A stretch of DNA of 13,299 bases from Candidatus Minthenecus merdequi. Lineage in GTDB: Bacteria; Bacteroidota; Bacteroidia; Bacteroidales; Paludibacteraceae. Shown here piece by piece: positions 1-6,255 of the stretch. The position numbers and the translations under genes were made by a program. Within the stretch, counting starts at the first letter, position 1. Each line of letters begins with the position of its first letter. Location: positions 1 through 13,299 of the forward strand of contig JAGHVI010000140.1 in NCBI GenBank assembly GCA_018064385.1, read 5' to 3'. Below the pieces are notes generated by a model that worked only from the letters and a program-made list of their open reading frames with translations, made no database searches and was not told the DNA's origin.

Positions 1-133
1 TGTGCGAAAGAAGGGAGCAATGCGGGCATTGTGACCGACTGACAAGCAGCAAGATGCAAAAATAAATTCAAAAGCGTCCAATTATGGAACATCCTCTTAT
101 ATAACATACAAACATAATTAATAGAATCACCCT
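1..133 (+). repeat. R1 dispersed repeat, copy A (left edge of window)
   Basis: This stretch matches the reverse complement of 13073-13204 over its whole length, very closely in the first 80 bases and less so after. Shared landmarks are TGTGCGAAAGAAGGGAGCA, a 14-base hairpin at 18-31, GACCGACTGACAAGCAGC, TTCAAAAGCGTCCAA and the end motif ATTAATAGAAYCACCCT. The right half also matches the copy at 6100-6238. It begins at base 1, so the true left end is probably outside the window. No plus-strand gene follows it; lpxK ends at 269 on the other strand. No protein is evident. It could be a MITE-like or REP-like element. The repeat is directly visible; its nature is inferred. Confidence 0.88.
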
Positions 134-151
134 ATAGTACATCTGTCTGGA

Positions 152-204
152 ACACTCGTGCAAGTGAGTGCAGAGTCAAGCTTTGCTTGGACTATGCCGA
201 GTGT
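152..204. repeat. R2 hairpin repeat, copy 1
   Basis: An imperfect palindrome downstream of lpxK. The outer arms ACACTCG (152-158) and CGAGTGT (198-204) are perfectly complementary. The inner arms around 175-192 (AGTCAAGC and GCTTGGACT) pair with one bulged base. The same block, with many substitutions, lies at 6124-6173: both read GCAA, then GAG, then GCAGA, then TATGC, then GAGTG in the same order. It lies in the 134-base gap between R1 copy A and the lpxK stop and could act as a structured 3' end for the lpxK operon, although it has no run of T on either side. Confidence 0.7.
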
Positions 205-268
205 CGAAATTCTCAATGGCAGTACCCTAATTCTTTGGTTGTTAATTGTAGTATTGTCTTCCAGATAG

Positions 269-1261
269 TTATGAATGCTGCCCAAGGTATTTCGTAACAA
301 ATGAAATGAGCGTGTCGCCTATGAAGTCTATCTCTATTGGAATGACAACCAGACGGTCTTGTAATAATTTGAAGAATGTTGAGGAGGTCAGTCTTGAGTA
401 ATCTTTCTCGGTTGTTACTATGTAGTCACAATTCTGTGCGGTTCTTATGATTTTTTCTATATCTTTTCGTGTAAAATCATGGTGGTCAGGAAATGTTAAC
501 GTTTTTAGGTCGGATGTATAAGTACCCAGATACTCGGCAAGTGGCGCAGGTTTTTCAATACCTGTGAAAAGCAATAACTTTTTGCCCTGCAACGTGATTT
601 CCCTGCCGTCACTGACTCCGTATGCTCCCCCATATTTCATATATGAGAAAAGAATAGGTTGTGTGATGTTCAGTTCTCTGCGTTTCTTTGACATCTCTTC
701 AGGTGTTATAGTTGACGGACATTTTGTGACGACCACAATGTCTGCCCTTTTTATACTGCTGAATGTGTCTCTCATTCTTCCACATGGCAACATTCGCTCT
801 TGCCTTGGGTCTGAAGCATATTCCGTGAGAATTATGTTAACTGTGGCTCGGATGTTTCTGTGCTGAAAAGCATCATCCAATATGACCAAATCAATATCCC
901 TACGCTCCTTTAGATAGTCAACAGCTTTATGTCTGTCTCCACTTACTACAACCTGTACATCGCGAAATTTGCGGTGAATTTGATATGCTTCATCGCCCAA
1001 ATCCAAACTTGTTGACGTGTCATCTGCCACAACCATACCACGGCTTTTGCGATGATAACCCCGTGACACATAAGCTTTGCTACAATGAAGATTCCGAAGA
1101 AGATACTCAGAGTGAGGTGTCTTACCAGTGCCTCCAACTGCCAAATTTCCAACGCATATTGATGGAAGAGCTGAGTCGCACGATGTCAATATGCTATGGT
1201 CGTAAAGCATATTACGAAGACGCACAACAGAACCATATATCAATGAGGCAAGGCAGAACAT
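269..1261 (-). CDS. lpxK: Tetraacyldisaccharide 4'-kinase (lipid A 4'-kinase)
   Basis: LpxK transfers phosphate from ATP to the 4' position of the tetraacyl disaccharide, giving lipid IVA, at the inner face of the inner membrane. The 330-residue protein has the family's usual length. It shows a P-loop GGTGKTP (about residues 43-49) after an N-terminal membrane-associated helix, the DDAFQHR motif (129-135; the family usually has DDGFQHR, so Ala replaces Gly), the SRGY motif near 66-69, and FPDHHDF followed by TTEKD near the C-terminus. The start lies 2 bases after the stop of the HD-domain gene, so the two are certainly co-transcribed. It is the last gene of a three-gene minus-strand operon and is separated from lpxD/C/A, which run the other way. 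The product is confidently recognised. Confidence 0.96.
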   Translation of the reverse strand: MFCLASLIYGSVVRLRNMLYDHSILTSCDSALPSICVGNLAVGGTGKTPHSEYLLRNLHCSKAYVSRGYHRKSRGMVVADDTSTSLDLGDEAYQIHRKFRDVQVVVSGDRHKAVDYLKERRDIDLVILDDAFQHRNIRATVNIILTEYASDPRQERMLPCGRMRDTFSSIKRADIVVVTKCPSTITPEEMSKKRRELNITQPILFSYMKYGGAYGVSDGREITLQGKKLLLFTGIEKPAPLAEYLGTYTSDLKTLTFPDHHDFTRKDIEKIIRTAQNCDYIVTTEKDYSRLTSSTFFKLLQDRLVVIPIEIDFIGDTLISFVTKYLGQHS

Positions 1262-1263
1262 TG

Positions 1264-1815
1264 TTACCCGAATAGTTTATGCATCATGTCAAAACGCTCT
1301 ACTGACCCATCCTCGAATTTGCCCAGTTTCGTTCGTACAAGGGTTATTGGCTTTTCTTCCCTTAGATTGCGATTTTTTGAGAAAAATTTGTCTGCATAGC
1401 AAACCAGTTTTTCTTCGAGACTCTCAGGTATCATATCACGTTCTGGTAGCGGAAGTGCGGTGCGGAGTATGTAATCTTTTGAAAGTCCAGTGCCAGTATG
1501 ACGTTCGCACACAAGTGCGTGACGCGGATACCCAAGCTGACGAAGCAGTTTCGCACCCAAAATTCCATGCTCTATGTAAAGATGAGTACCCATACAACCT
1601 ATTGGCGGTGCATAGGTGTAGAAAATGCCTATGTCGTGCAACATCGCAGCCTCTGCCACAAACTGTCGGTCAATCTTCAATTCTGGGTGATGGTCTATGC
1701 AACTCAACGCTTTATCGCGAACACACTCACTATGTGTCACAAGAATGTTATAGATGTTACTCCCCTCTGGGTAGTATCGCTTGATTATTTCTAATGGGTC
1801 TATCATATCATTCAT
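1264..1815 (-). CDS. HD-domain (HDIG-type) phosphohydrolase
   Basis: A predicted metal-dependent phosphohydrolase of 183 residues; the substrate cannot be read from the sequence. Candidate metal ligands follow the HD pattern: His28 (VTHSE), His60-Asp61 in MLHDIG, then His83, His106 (ERHTG) and Asp142 (CYADKF). The frame stays open upstream to 1893, but I place the start at 1815: the ATG there overlaps the stop of the preceding membrane-protein gene by 8 bases (ATGAATGA), the usual arrangement for translational coupling, and the residues before it do not resemble the family. LpxK follows after 2 bases. HD proteins of this size are common near lpx genes in Bacteroidales, as I recall, but a direct role in lipid A synthesis is not shown here. 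Confidence 0.88.
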   Translation of the reverse strand: MNDMIDPLEIIKRYYPEGSNIYNILVTHSECVRDKALSCIDHHPELKIDRQFVAEAAMLHDIGIFYTYAPPIGCMGTHLYIEHGILGAKLLRQLGYPRHALVCERHTGTGLSKDYILRTALPLPERDMIPESLEEKLVCYADKFFSKNRNLREEKPITLVRTKLGKFEDGSVERFDMMHKLFG

Positions 1816-2665
1816 ATTTGGCTGATGCAACTTTTTTAATGCGTATGTAACTGGTTGCCCAGAACAAAATTGTAGCAAAAGATAACATTGCAAGAACTAT
1901 ATTTGTGAATTTGTCAAGTTTAGGTAGCAGCAATGCCAAATCTATTTCATACATACCATTATCTGTCCATTGTCTCAAATCTGTGCTAAACCCAACAACT
2001 ACAAAAAGTGCGACAGATACAATTTGCGTCATAACCCAAAGCAATAACATCCCAAAGATGAATGGGTGACGGCGAAAAAGCGTGGCGCAGAGCGAGAACC
2101 AAGAACTACAGAAGAGTACACCGATAACAGCTGTGGCAATCACTTTCTCAAACAATATATCTGTCCCTTTCGGCAATGCCATTGTACGGTGCACGTATTC
2201 CCAATCTATGCTGCCATAGTAGTCAACCGGAAAGTCACCAGTCGTCGCCCATTGCAGCAAATCAGCAATGATAAATGCACAAAAAGCCTCAATGACTGAA
2301 ATTAGAAAACTACGCGTCACCATCACCGCAAAAAGTTCCAATTTGCTCGCTGGTTGCATTATTGAGGCATATTTGGTGTTAGGAGTACTGAAATAATATA
2401 CTGTTTGTGCTGAAAAGTATCCGACTGCCAGTGAGATTATTGAAAATAATATCAAAATTTTCATAAACCCATAAATACCCAATTTTACCATCATCTCCTC
2501 TTTAGGTAATTCCGCTACCGAAATTTTAGCCAAATGATTGTATAACAAGAGACATATATAGAAAAGTAACGTTAGCATTACCCCAAACATAATATGAGTT
2601 TTCCACTCAACAATCATTGACGAGCGTACCAAAACAATGTATTTCCTGAACGAAAAGTTCTTCAT
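1808..2665 (-). CDS. Six-helix integral membrane protein, ABC-2 permease-like topology
   Basis: A 285-residue protein of unknown function and first gene of the operon with the HD protein and lpxK. Six hydrophobic segments are visible, about residues 24-44, 63-86, 111-137, 174-197, 201-226 and 254-274, with a basic N-terminus and C-terminus that would lie in the cytoplasm. The layout (long first loop, amphipathic stretch before helix 3, paired helices 4 and 5) resembles ABC-2-type transporter permeases, but no ATPase gene is adjacent, so that assignment is tentative. AGGAGA sits 2 bases before the ATG, a better ribosome-binding site than most genes here have. A TATCTTTG box at 2702-2709 points into it. 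Its end overlaps the HD gene by 8 bases. Confidence 0.85.
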   Translation of the reverse strand: MKNFSFRKYIVLVRSSMIVEWKTHIMFGVMLTLLFYICLLLYNHLAKISVAELPKEEMMVKLGIYGFMKILILFSIISLAVGYFSAQTVYYFSTPNTKYASIMQPASKLELFAVMVTRSFLISVIEAFCAFIIADLLQWATTGDFPVDYYGSIDWEYVHRTMALPKGTDILFEKVIATAVIGVLFCSSWFSLCATLFRRHPFIFGMLLLWVMTQIVSVALFVVVGFSTDLRQWTDNGMYEIDLALLLPKLDKFTNIVLAMLSFATILFWATSYIRIKKVASAKYE

Positions 2666-2701
2666 ATTCTCCTATGTCTCATAATTTGTCCCGAACATTT
2701 T

Positions 2702-2709
2702 GCAAAGAT
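2702..2709 (-). promoter_or_regulatory. -7 box for the membrane protein/HD/lpxK operon
   Basis: The minus strand reads TATCTTTG here, a full match to the Bacteroidetes -7 consensus TAnnTTTG, about 37 bases before the ATG at 2665. No TTTG is found at the expected 19-base distance upstream, so the -33 element is weak or absent. It lies back to back with the box at 2802-2809. Confidence 0.6.
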
Positions 2710-2801
2710 ACAAAAAATACTTGACATGTAGCTAAAAATCATTCTTAAAATATAGTACGTATTTTTTTATGAAAACAATGAATATATCCAAATATTTTTT
2801 G

Positions 2802-2809
2802 TACCTTTG
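2802..2809 (+). promoter_or_regulatory. -7 box for the type IX cargo gene
   Basis: TACCTTTG matches TAnnTTTG and ends only 9 bases before the ATG at 2819. Transcription would start at about 2814-2817, giving a nearly leaderless mRNA. A good -33 TTTG is not visible at 2779. The box also argues against reading the TTG at 2807 as the gene start. Confidence 0.5.
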
Positions 2810-2818
2810 CAAAGTATT

Positions 2819-4087
2819 ATGAGAAAATTTTTTTTGTTGATTATCAGTATGATGATGTTGACTGTCGCAAGTGCGCAGTTCACCATTACTTCTTCGTCGG
2901 AGCATCTGTTGCTGTCCGACCCTCAATATAATATAGATGGTATAGCTATTTTTAATACTATACCATTAGGAACTACGCTGAATTACACAGGAGGTGGCAA
3001 TTTTACTTGGTCATATACTGTTGCCGGTGAAACTTTTACTTCAACTCAGTCTTCAATTACTCCTGAGAATGGTGTCCTTTATAAGATTTTGATTAACGGA
3101 ACCCCAACTTATTTCGTCTATGTGATTGATTACAGCAATTATCCAATCTCTTGTTCTCACGTGGAAACTGATATTCCAGTGTCCGATGAATGCCTTTTTT
3201 CTGCAATAAACGTTTTCCTGAATTCAACTGACATTACTTATATTGACCGCAGCAATCAAGTTCGCAATTTGCCTCGCTATTTTCGTATTGAATATACTAC
3301 TGCTGCTTGGAACGGTACTGCCTGGGAAGATAGTTTGGCTGTTTCGGATGCTCCAGTGGTAAATGGTAAAGCTTCTTTCATAGTCCCTGCTATCTTGCAG
3401 GATTGTTCCGTGGCGGCTTATGGTGACAGCCTTGCCGTGCTAATGGGTCTGTCTTTGGACACTTGTTACGGATTTTTCCCCGCTGTCGCTGTGCAGGCTC
3501 ACCCTGTCGGTACAATCATTGAACGTGATGCTAAGAACGAGAAAGACCGTTCCTCTTCTACCTCTATTCAAGGTTCCGCTCCTTTGGTCGTACAATTAAA
3601 AGCTAATCCTAACCCTCTCCCTAATCCTTTTGTAGAGTGGTTCGTGTGGAATGTTAACGATTCTAATGCTTTCCTTCGTTTTGCCGACGAGACCGTAAAT
3701 TATACTTTTAATGAGACAGGCGAATATAGAGCAAAAGTGGTGGTGAAAACTGATAAATGCCAATATACCGAGACGTTGAATATCAAGACCCTCGAATCGT
3801 TCCTTGATGTGCCTAACGTCTTTACCCCTAACGATGATGGCATTAACGATGAGTTCCGTGTTGCTTATAAGTCTATACGCGAGTTCAAAATTTGGATTTA
3901 CAACCGATGGGGTAGATTGGTGTATGAGTCTTCTGATCCTGCCAAGGGATGGGACGGTCGTATCAATGGAAAACCTGCCTCGGTCGGTACTTACTATTAT
4001 GTTATTAACGCTTATGGCGAGGATAAAAACGATAATGGAAAACGTGTTCACTATAAACTTTCGGGCGATTGCAACCTCCTCAGATGA
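2819..4087 (+). CDS. Secreted protein with gliding-motility-associated C-terminal domain (type IX secretion cargo)
   Basis: A 422-residue exported protein. Residues 1-19 form a typical signal peptide (basic MRK, hydrophobic core, ASA then Gln). The middle is predicted beta-rich with no named domain I can assign; about residues 245-325 look like a PKD/Ig-like fold (VEWFVWNVND, TGEYRAKVVVK). Residues 328-422 carry the C-terminal sorting domain of the gliding-motility family: PNVFTPNDDGINDEF, IYNRWGRLVYES, GWDGRINGK, GTYYYVI and a terminal LLR. Such domains (type B) direct passage through the type IX system to the cell surface or medium. The frame is open from a TTG at 2807, but this lies inside the promoter box, so I use the ATG at 2819. 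It has its own promoter; the next gene has another 100 bases on, so it is probably monocistronic. No secretion-machinery gene is nearby. Confidence 0.9.
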   Translation: MRKFFLLIISMMMLTVASAQFTITSSSEHLLLSDPQYNIDGIAIFNTIPLGTTLNYTGGGNFTWSYTVAGETFTSTQSSITPENGVLYKILINGTPTYFVYVIDYSNYPISCSHVETDIPVSDECLFSAINVFLNSTDITYIDRSNQVRNLPRYFRIEYTTAAWNGTAWEDSLAVSDAPVVNGKASFIVPAILQDCSVAAYGDSLAVLMGLSLDTCYGFFPAVAVQAHPVGTIIERDAKNEKDRSSSTSIQGSAPLVVQLKANPNPLPNPFVEWFVWNVNDSNAFLRFADETVNYTFNETGEYRAKVVVKTDKCQYTETLNIKTLESFLDVPNVFTPNDDGINDEFRVAYKSIREFKIWIYNRWGRLVYESSDPAKGWDGRINGKPASVGTYYYVINAYGEDKNDNGKRVHYKLSGDCNLLR

Positions 4088-4127
4088 TTGCAAAATGACC
4101 AGATATAGCACTTTTCTGTAAAAATAC

Positions 4128-4158
4128 TTTGATAATTAAATTATTTTTCGTAACTTTG
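4128..4158 (+). promoter_or_regulatory. Bacteroidetes-type promoter for the wzz-like/lpxD operon
   Basis: TTTG at 4128-4131 and TAACTTTG at 4151-4158 are separated by exactly 19 bases, the canonical Bacteroidetes -33/-7 arrangement. Transcription would begin near 4165, leaving about 23 bases before the ATG at 4188. This is the best promoter in the window and the likely main start for the lipid A operon. Confidence 0.85.
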
Positions 4159-4187
4159 CACCCTGTTATAAAATACACTTTTTTTAG

Positions 4188-4994
4188 ATGGATAACGATT
4201 ATCAAGATATGAATCTTTTTGACTTCATTTTGCTATGCATCAGGAAGTTGAAATCCTTTTTCGTGTGGTGTCTGAACTTGTTTTGCGCTTGCGTGCGCTT
4301 GGGTTGCAAATACTGGTATGTGATGTGTTTGTGCGTAATTTTGAGCGTATTGTTTGCTAAATTTTGTTGCAAGCCTTCTCAAGAAACCTTTACTGGCGAA
4401 GCAACTATCGTTTTCCCTCCGTCTATGAAACCTGTGATTGAACATGGATTACAGACTTTTTCTATAAATAATCTGACCTCCGAAATCCTAATCTACAATA
4501 TCATTGATGCTAAAAATGATGGCTCCGTTGATTTTACCGATAAAAAATCTGAAGTTACCTCCGAAGATAGTATCAAGTTTGTAATGATGGATCGTTTGGC
4601 TATCGAAATCACATTACCCAACAAGTCTGATTTCGCTGACTACGAAAAGTCAATAGCCTCCTATTTTAATGGTAATCAAGAATATTGTCTCCCTGCTAAA
4701 CGTTGGAGAGAATCACTTGAACGTAAAATTGAATATATTAATAACGTTATCGAGAATTCTGATACTTTCAGCCTTGAATTGTTTGATGAATGCGAAATAT
4801 TGGCTGAAACTTTGGCTTCTACTCCCGAAGTCGTTAATTTCCAAACTCATTTTCTCCCTAAACCTAATCCTATGCCTAATCCTAAAAAGAAATATGTTTA
4901 TTCTGTATTAGTCGCTCTGATTCTTGGTCTGTCCTTTTGTATGGCTATCGAGAACAGAAAAACATTACACGAGTATTTTCAACGTAAGAGATAA
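4188..4994 (+). CDS. Wzz-like (polysaccharide chain-length determinant) membrane protein
   Basis: A 268-residue protein with the plan of a polysaccharide co-polymerase: a short cytoplasmic start, a first membrane helix near residues 43-60, a periplasmic domain of about 170 residues with a predicted helical part near 160-210, then a proline-rich stretch PKPNPMPNPKK directly before a second helix near 235-253 and a short basic tail. Proline-rich residues followed by Lys-Lys before the last helix are a hallmark of the Wzz family. By analogy it would control the length of O-antigen or another surface glycan; there is no cytoplasmic kinase domain. The first 61 residues hold nine cysteines, which is unusual. 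Its stop codon shares one base with the lpxD start (TAATG), so the two are translationally coupled. Family assignment rests on topology and the proline motif. Confidence 0.72.
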   Translation: MDNDYQDMNLFDFILLCIRKLKSFFVWCLNLFCACVRLGCKYWYVMCLCVILSVLFAKFCCKPSQETFTGEATIVFPPSMKPVIEHGLQTFSINNLTSEILIYNIIDAKNDGSVDFTDKKSEVTSEDSIKFVMMDRLAIEITLPNKSDFADYEKSIASYFNGNQEYCLPAKRWRESLERKIEYINNVIENSDTFSLELFDECEILAETLASTPEVVNFQTHFLPKPNPMPNPKKKYVYSVLVALILGLSFCMAIENRKTLHEYFQRKR

Positions 4995-6031
4995 TGGAAT
5001 TTACCGCTAAACAACTCGCTGACCTTCTCAAAGGTCGGGTTGAGGGAGATGAGAACGCAAAAGTCTCTGATTTCGCTAAAATCGAAGAGGGCGCTCCTGG
5101 AAAACTCTCATTCCTCTCAAACAAAAAATATACACATTATATATATTCAACCAACTCAACAATAGTTCTGGTTGACCATGATTTCGTTGCAGAACAACCT
5201 GTCAAAGCAACACTTATCCGTGTTCCGAATGCTTATGAGGCTCTATCTACGTTGTTGAAATTAGCAGCTGACCTTATGCCTCGCAAAAAAGGTATTCATC
5301 CTTCTGCAATAATTGATTCTTCCGCTAAAATTGGTGACCTTGTCTATATAGGTGCATACGCAGTCATTGGCGAAAATTGTGTAATCGGTGATGGCGTTAT
5401 GATTTATCCTCATACTTGCTTGGGTGACAATGTCTCTGTTGGCGAATCTTCCCGTCTGTTCTCAAACGTAACTGTCTATGATAACTGCAAAATTGGCAAA
5501 CATTGTGTTGTCCATTCTGGTGCAGTTATTGGTGCTGATGGCTTTGGATTTGCCCCTGATGCTGAAGGACATTACAACAAGATTCCTCAGATGGGAAATG
5601 TCGTTCTTGAGGATGAAGTCGAGGTGGGTGCAAACACAACTGTAGATTGCGCTACTATGGGCTCCACTGTCGTTAAGCGGGGTACTAAAATTGATAACCT
5701 CTGTCAAATAGCTCACAATGTCGTTATTGGCGAAGATACAGCTATAGCTGCCCAGTCTGGTATTGCTGGCTCTGCTAAAATTGGCAGTCGTTGCGTTCTT
5801 GCTGGTCAGGTCGGTGTCGTTGGACATATTTCTGTGCCTGATGGAACAGTACTTGCCGCTCAAACTGGTGTCAGCGGTAATATCCGCCGCCCTGGTGTCT
5901 ATTGCGGAAGCCCTCCTCAACCTATCGAGGAATTCCGTCGTAATGCCGTCCTCGGCAAACGTCTGACCGAAATGTATGATAGGTTGAACGATTTAGAGAA
6001 AAAATTTATTAAGGGTGGTTCTATTAATTAG
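4994..6031 (+). CDS. lpxD: UDP-3-O-(3-hydroxyacyl)glucosamine N-acyltransferase
   Basis: LpxD adds the second 3-hydroxyacyl chain from acyl-ACP to the 2-amino group of the monoacylated UDP-glucosamine, the third step of lipid A synthesis. The 345-residue protein has the N-terminal uridine-binding domain (about 1-98), a left-handed beta-helix of hexapeptide repeats (about 101-298) and a C-terminal helix. The catalytic His is His241 in QIAHNVVIG, matching His239 of the E. coli enzyme, and the GADGFGFAPD motif is present at 180-189. The last six residues (KGGSIN, 340-345) and the stop codon are encoded by the end of an R1 repeat at 6011-6030, so the native C-terminus seems to have been replaced. 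The core is intact, so activity is probably kept. Confidence 0.96.
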   Translation: MEFTAKQLADLLKGRVEGDENAKVSDFAKIEEGAPGKLSFLSNKKYTHYIYSTNSTIVLVDHDFVAEQPVKATLIRVPNAYEALSTLLKLAADLMPRKKGIHPSAIIDSSAKIGDLVYIGAYAVIGENCVIGDGVMIYPHTCLGDNVSVGESSRLFSNVTVYDNCKIGKHCVVHSGAVIGADGFGFAPDAEGHYNKIPQMGNVVLEDEVEVGANTTVDCATMGSTVVKRGTKIDNLCQIAHNVVIGEDTAIAAQSGIAGSAKIGSRCVLAGQVGVVGHISVPDGTVLAAQTGVSGNIRRPGVYCGSPPQPIEEFRRNAVLGKRLTEMYDRLNDLEKKFIKGGSIN

Positions 6032-6060
6032 GCTTAGACGATTTTGAAGTTTATTTTTTT
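6007..6060 (-). repeat. R1 repeat copy B-left (inverted, internally deleted, overlaps the lpxD end)
   Basis: The plus strand starts with TATTAAGGGTGGTTC and runs to TTAATTA at 6030, a perfect 24-base inverted match to 6219-6242. It then continues at about 6034-6056 with TAGACGATTTTGAAGTTTAT, which matches 13135-13146 of copy C (GGACGCTTTTGAG and onward). About 45 bases present in copy C between these blocks are missing. Ten T residues follow at 6054-6063. With the next entry it forms a long imperfect palindrome. Confidence 0.85.
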
Positions 6061-6068
6061 TTTACAGT

Positions 6069-6253
6069 CTGCTGTGCGGAAGACATAGCAAGGCATTTAA
6101 TAAATTCAAAAGCGTCCAAAGGTCCTGCAAACGAGAGCAGAAATAAACTTGTTTTAGTATGCTGAGTGCAGCCGACCTTCTTCAATTATGAACCATCCTC
6201 CGATATAACATACAAACATAATTAATAGAACCACCCTTAATAGAACCACCCTT
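6069..6253 (+). repeat. R1 repeat copy B-right, interrupted by R2, ending at the lpxC start
   Basis: This copy has the same orientation as copy A. It opens with CTGCTGTGCGGAAGA, has AATAAATTCAAAAGCGTCCAA at about 6099-6119 (identical in copy A), is interrupted by the R2 block, resumes with CAATTATGAACCATCC, then has ATATAACATACAAACATA as in copy A and the end motif TAATTAATAGAACCACCCTT at 6219-6238. The last 15 bases (AATAGAACCACCCTT) are repeated at once at 6239-6253. The lpxC ATG is at 6256. Most of the hairpin region seen in copies A and C is missing. No protein-coding capacity or clear promoter is visible in the 224 bases between lpxD and lpxC. Confidence 0.87.
6124..6173. repeat. R2 hairpin repeat, copy 2, nested in R1
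   Basis: This block lies between two R1 segments that are contiguous in copies A and C, so it looks inserted. It aligns with 159-206: GCAA, GAG, GCAGA, TATGC and GAGTG are in the same order and spacing. Its outer arms CTGCA (6125-6129) and TGCAG (6167-6171) pair, as does an inner AAAC/GTTT around a two-base loop. The stem sequences differ from copy 1, yet both copies stay self-complementary. Confidence 0.65.
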
Positions 6254-6255
6254 AA

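Noticed and set aside
110..117. TATGTTTG on the minus strand of R1 copies A and B-right as an outward promoter
   Set aside because: It matches the -7 consensus, but no TTTG lies 19 bases upstream, copy C has TATGTTTT, and the box overlaps the conserved ATG motif, so chance is likely.
1813..1893. N-terminal extension of the HD-domain protein upstream of 1815
   Set aside because: The frame is open to 1893, but this lies inside the membrane-protein gene, does not resemble the family, and the ATG at 1815 has the expected 8-base coupling overlap.
2066..2299. Antisense and out-of-frame reading frames across lpxK, guaA, lpxC and others
   Set aside because: They lie within confidently recognised genes, have no family resemblance or start signals, and are explained by codon bias of the true gene.
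2807..2818. TTG start for the type IX cargo protein
   Set aside because: The TTG lies within the TACCTTTG promoter box, and the ATG at 2819 gives a clean signal peptide.
3604..4890. Shared PNPxPNP stretches in the type IX cargo protein (near 3604-3630) and the Wzz-like protein (near 4860-4885) as a duplication
   Set aside because: The similarity is limited to a few Pro-Asn residues in unrelated contexts; the surrounding sequences do not align.
6054..6063. Ten-T run after lpxD as an intrinsic terminator
   Set aside because: No GC-rich stem directly precedes it, and the run lies in the R1 core region; termination between lpxD and lpxC would also separate an essential operon.
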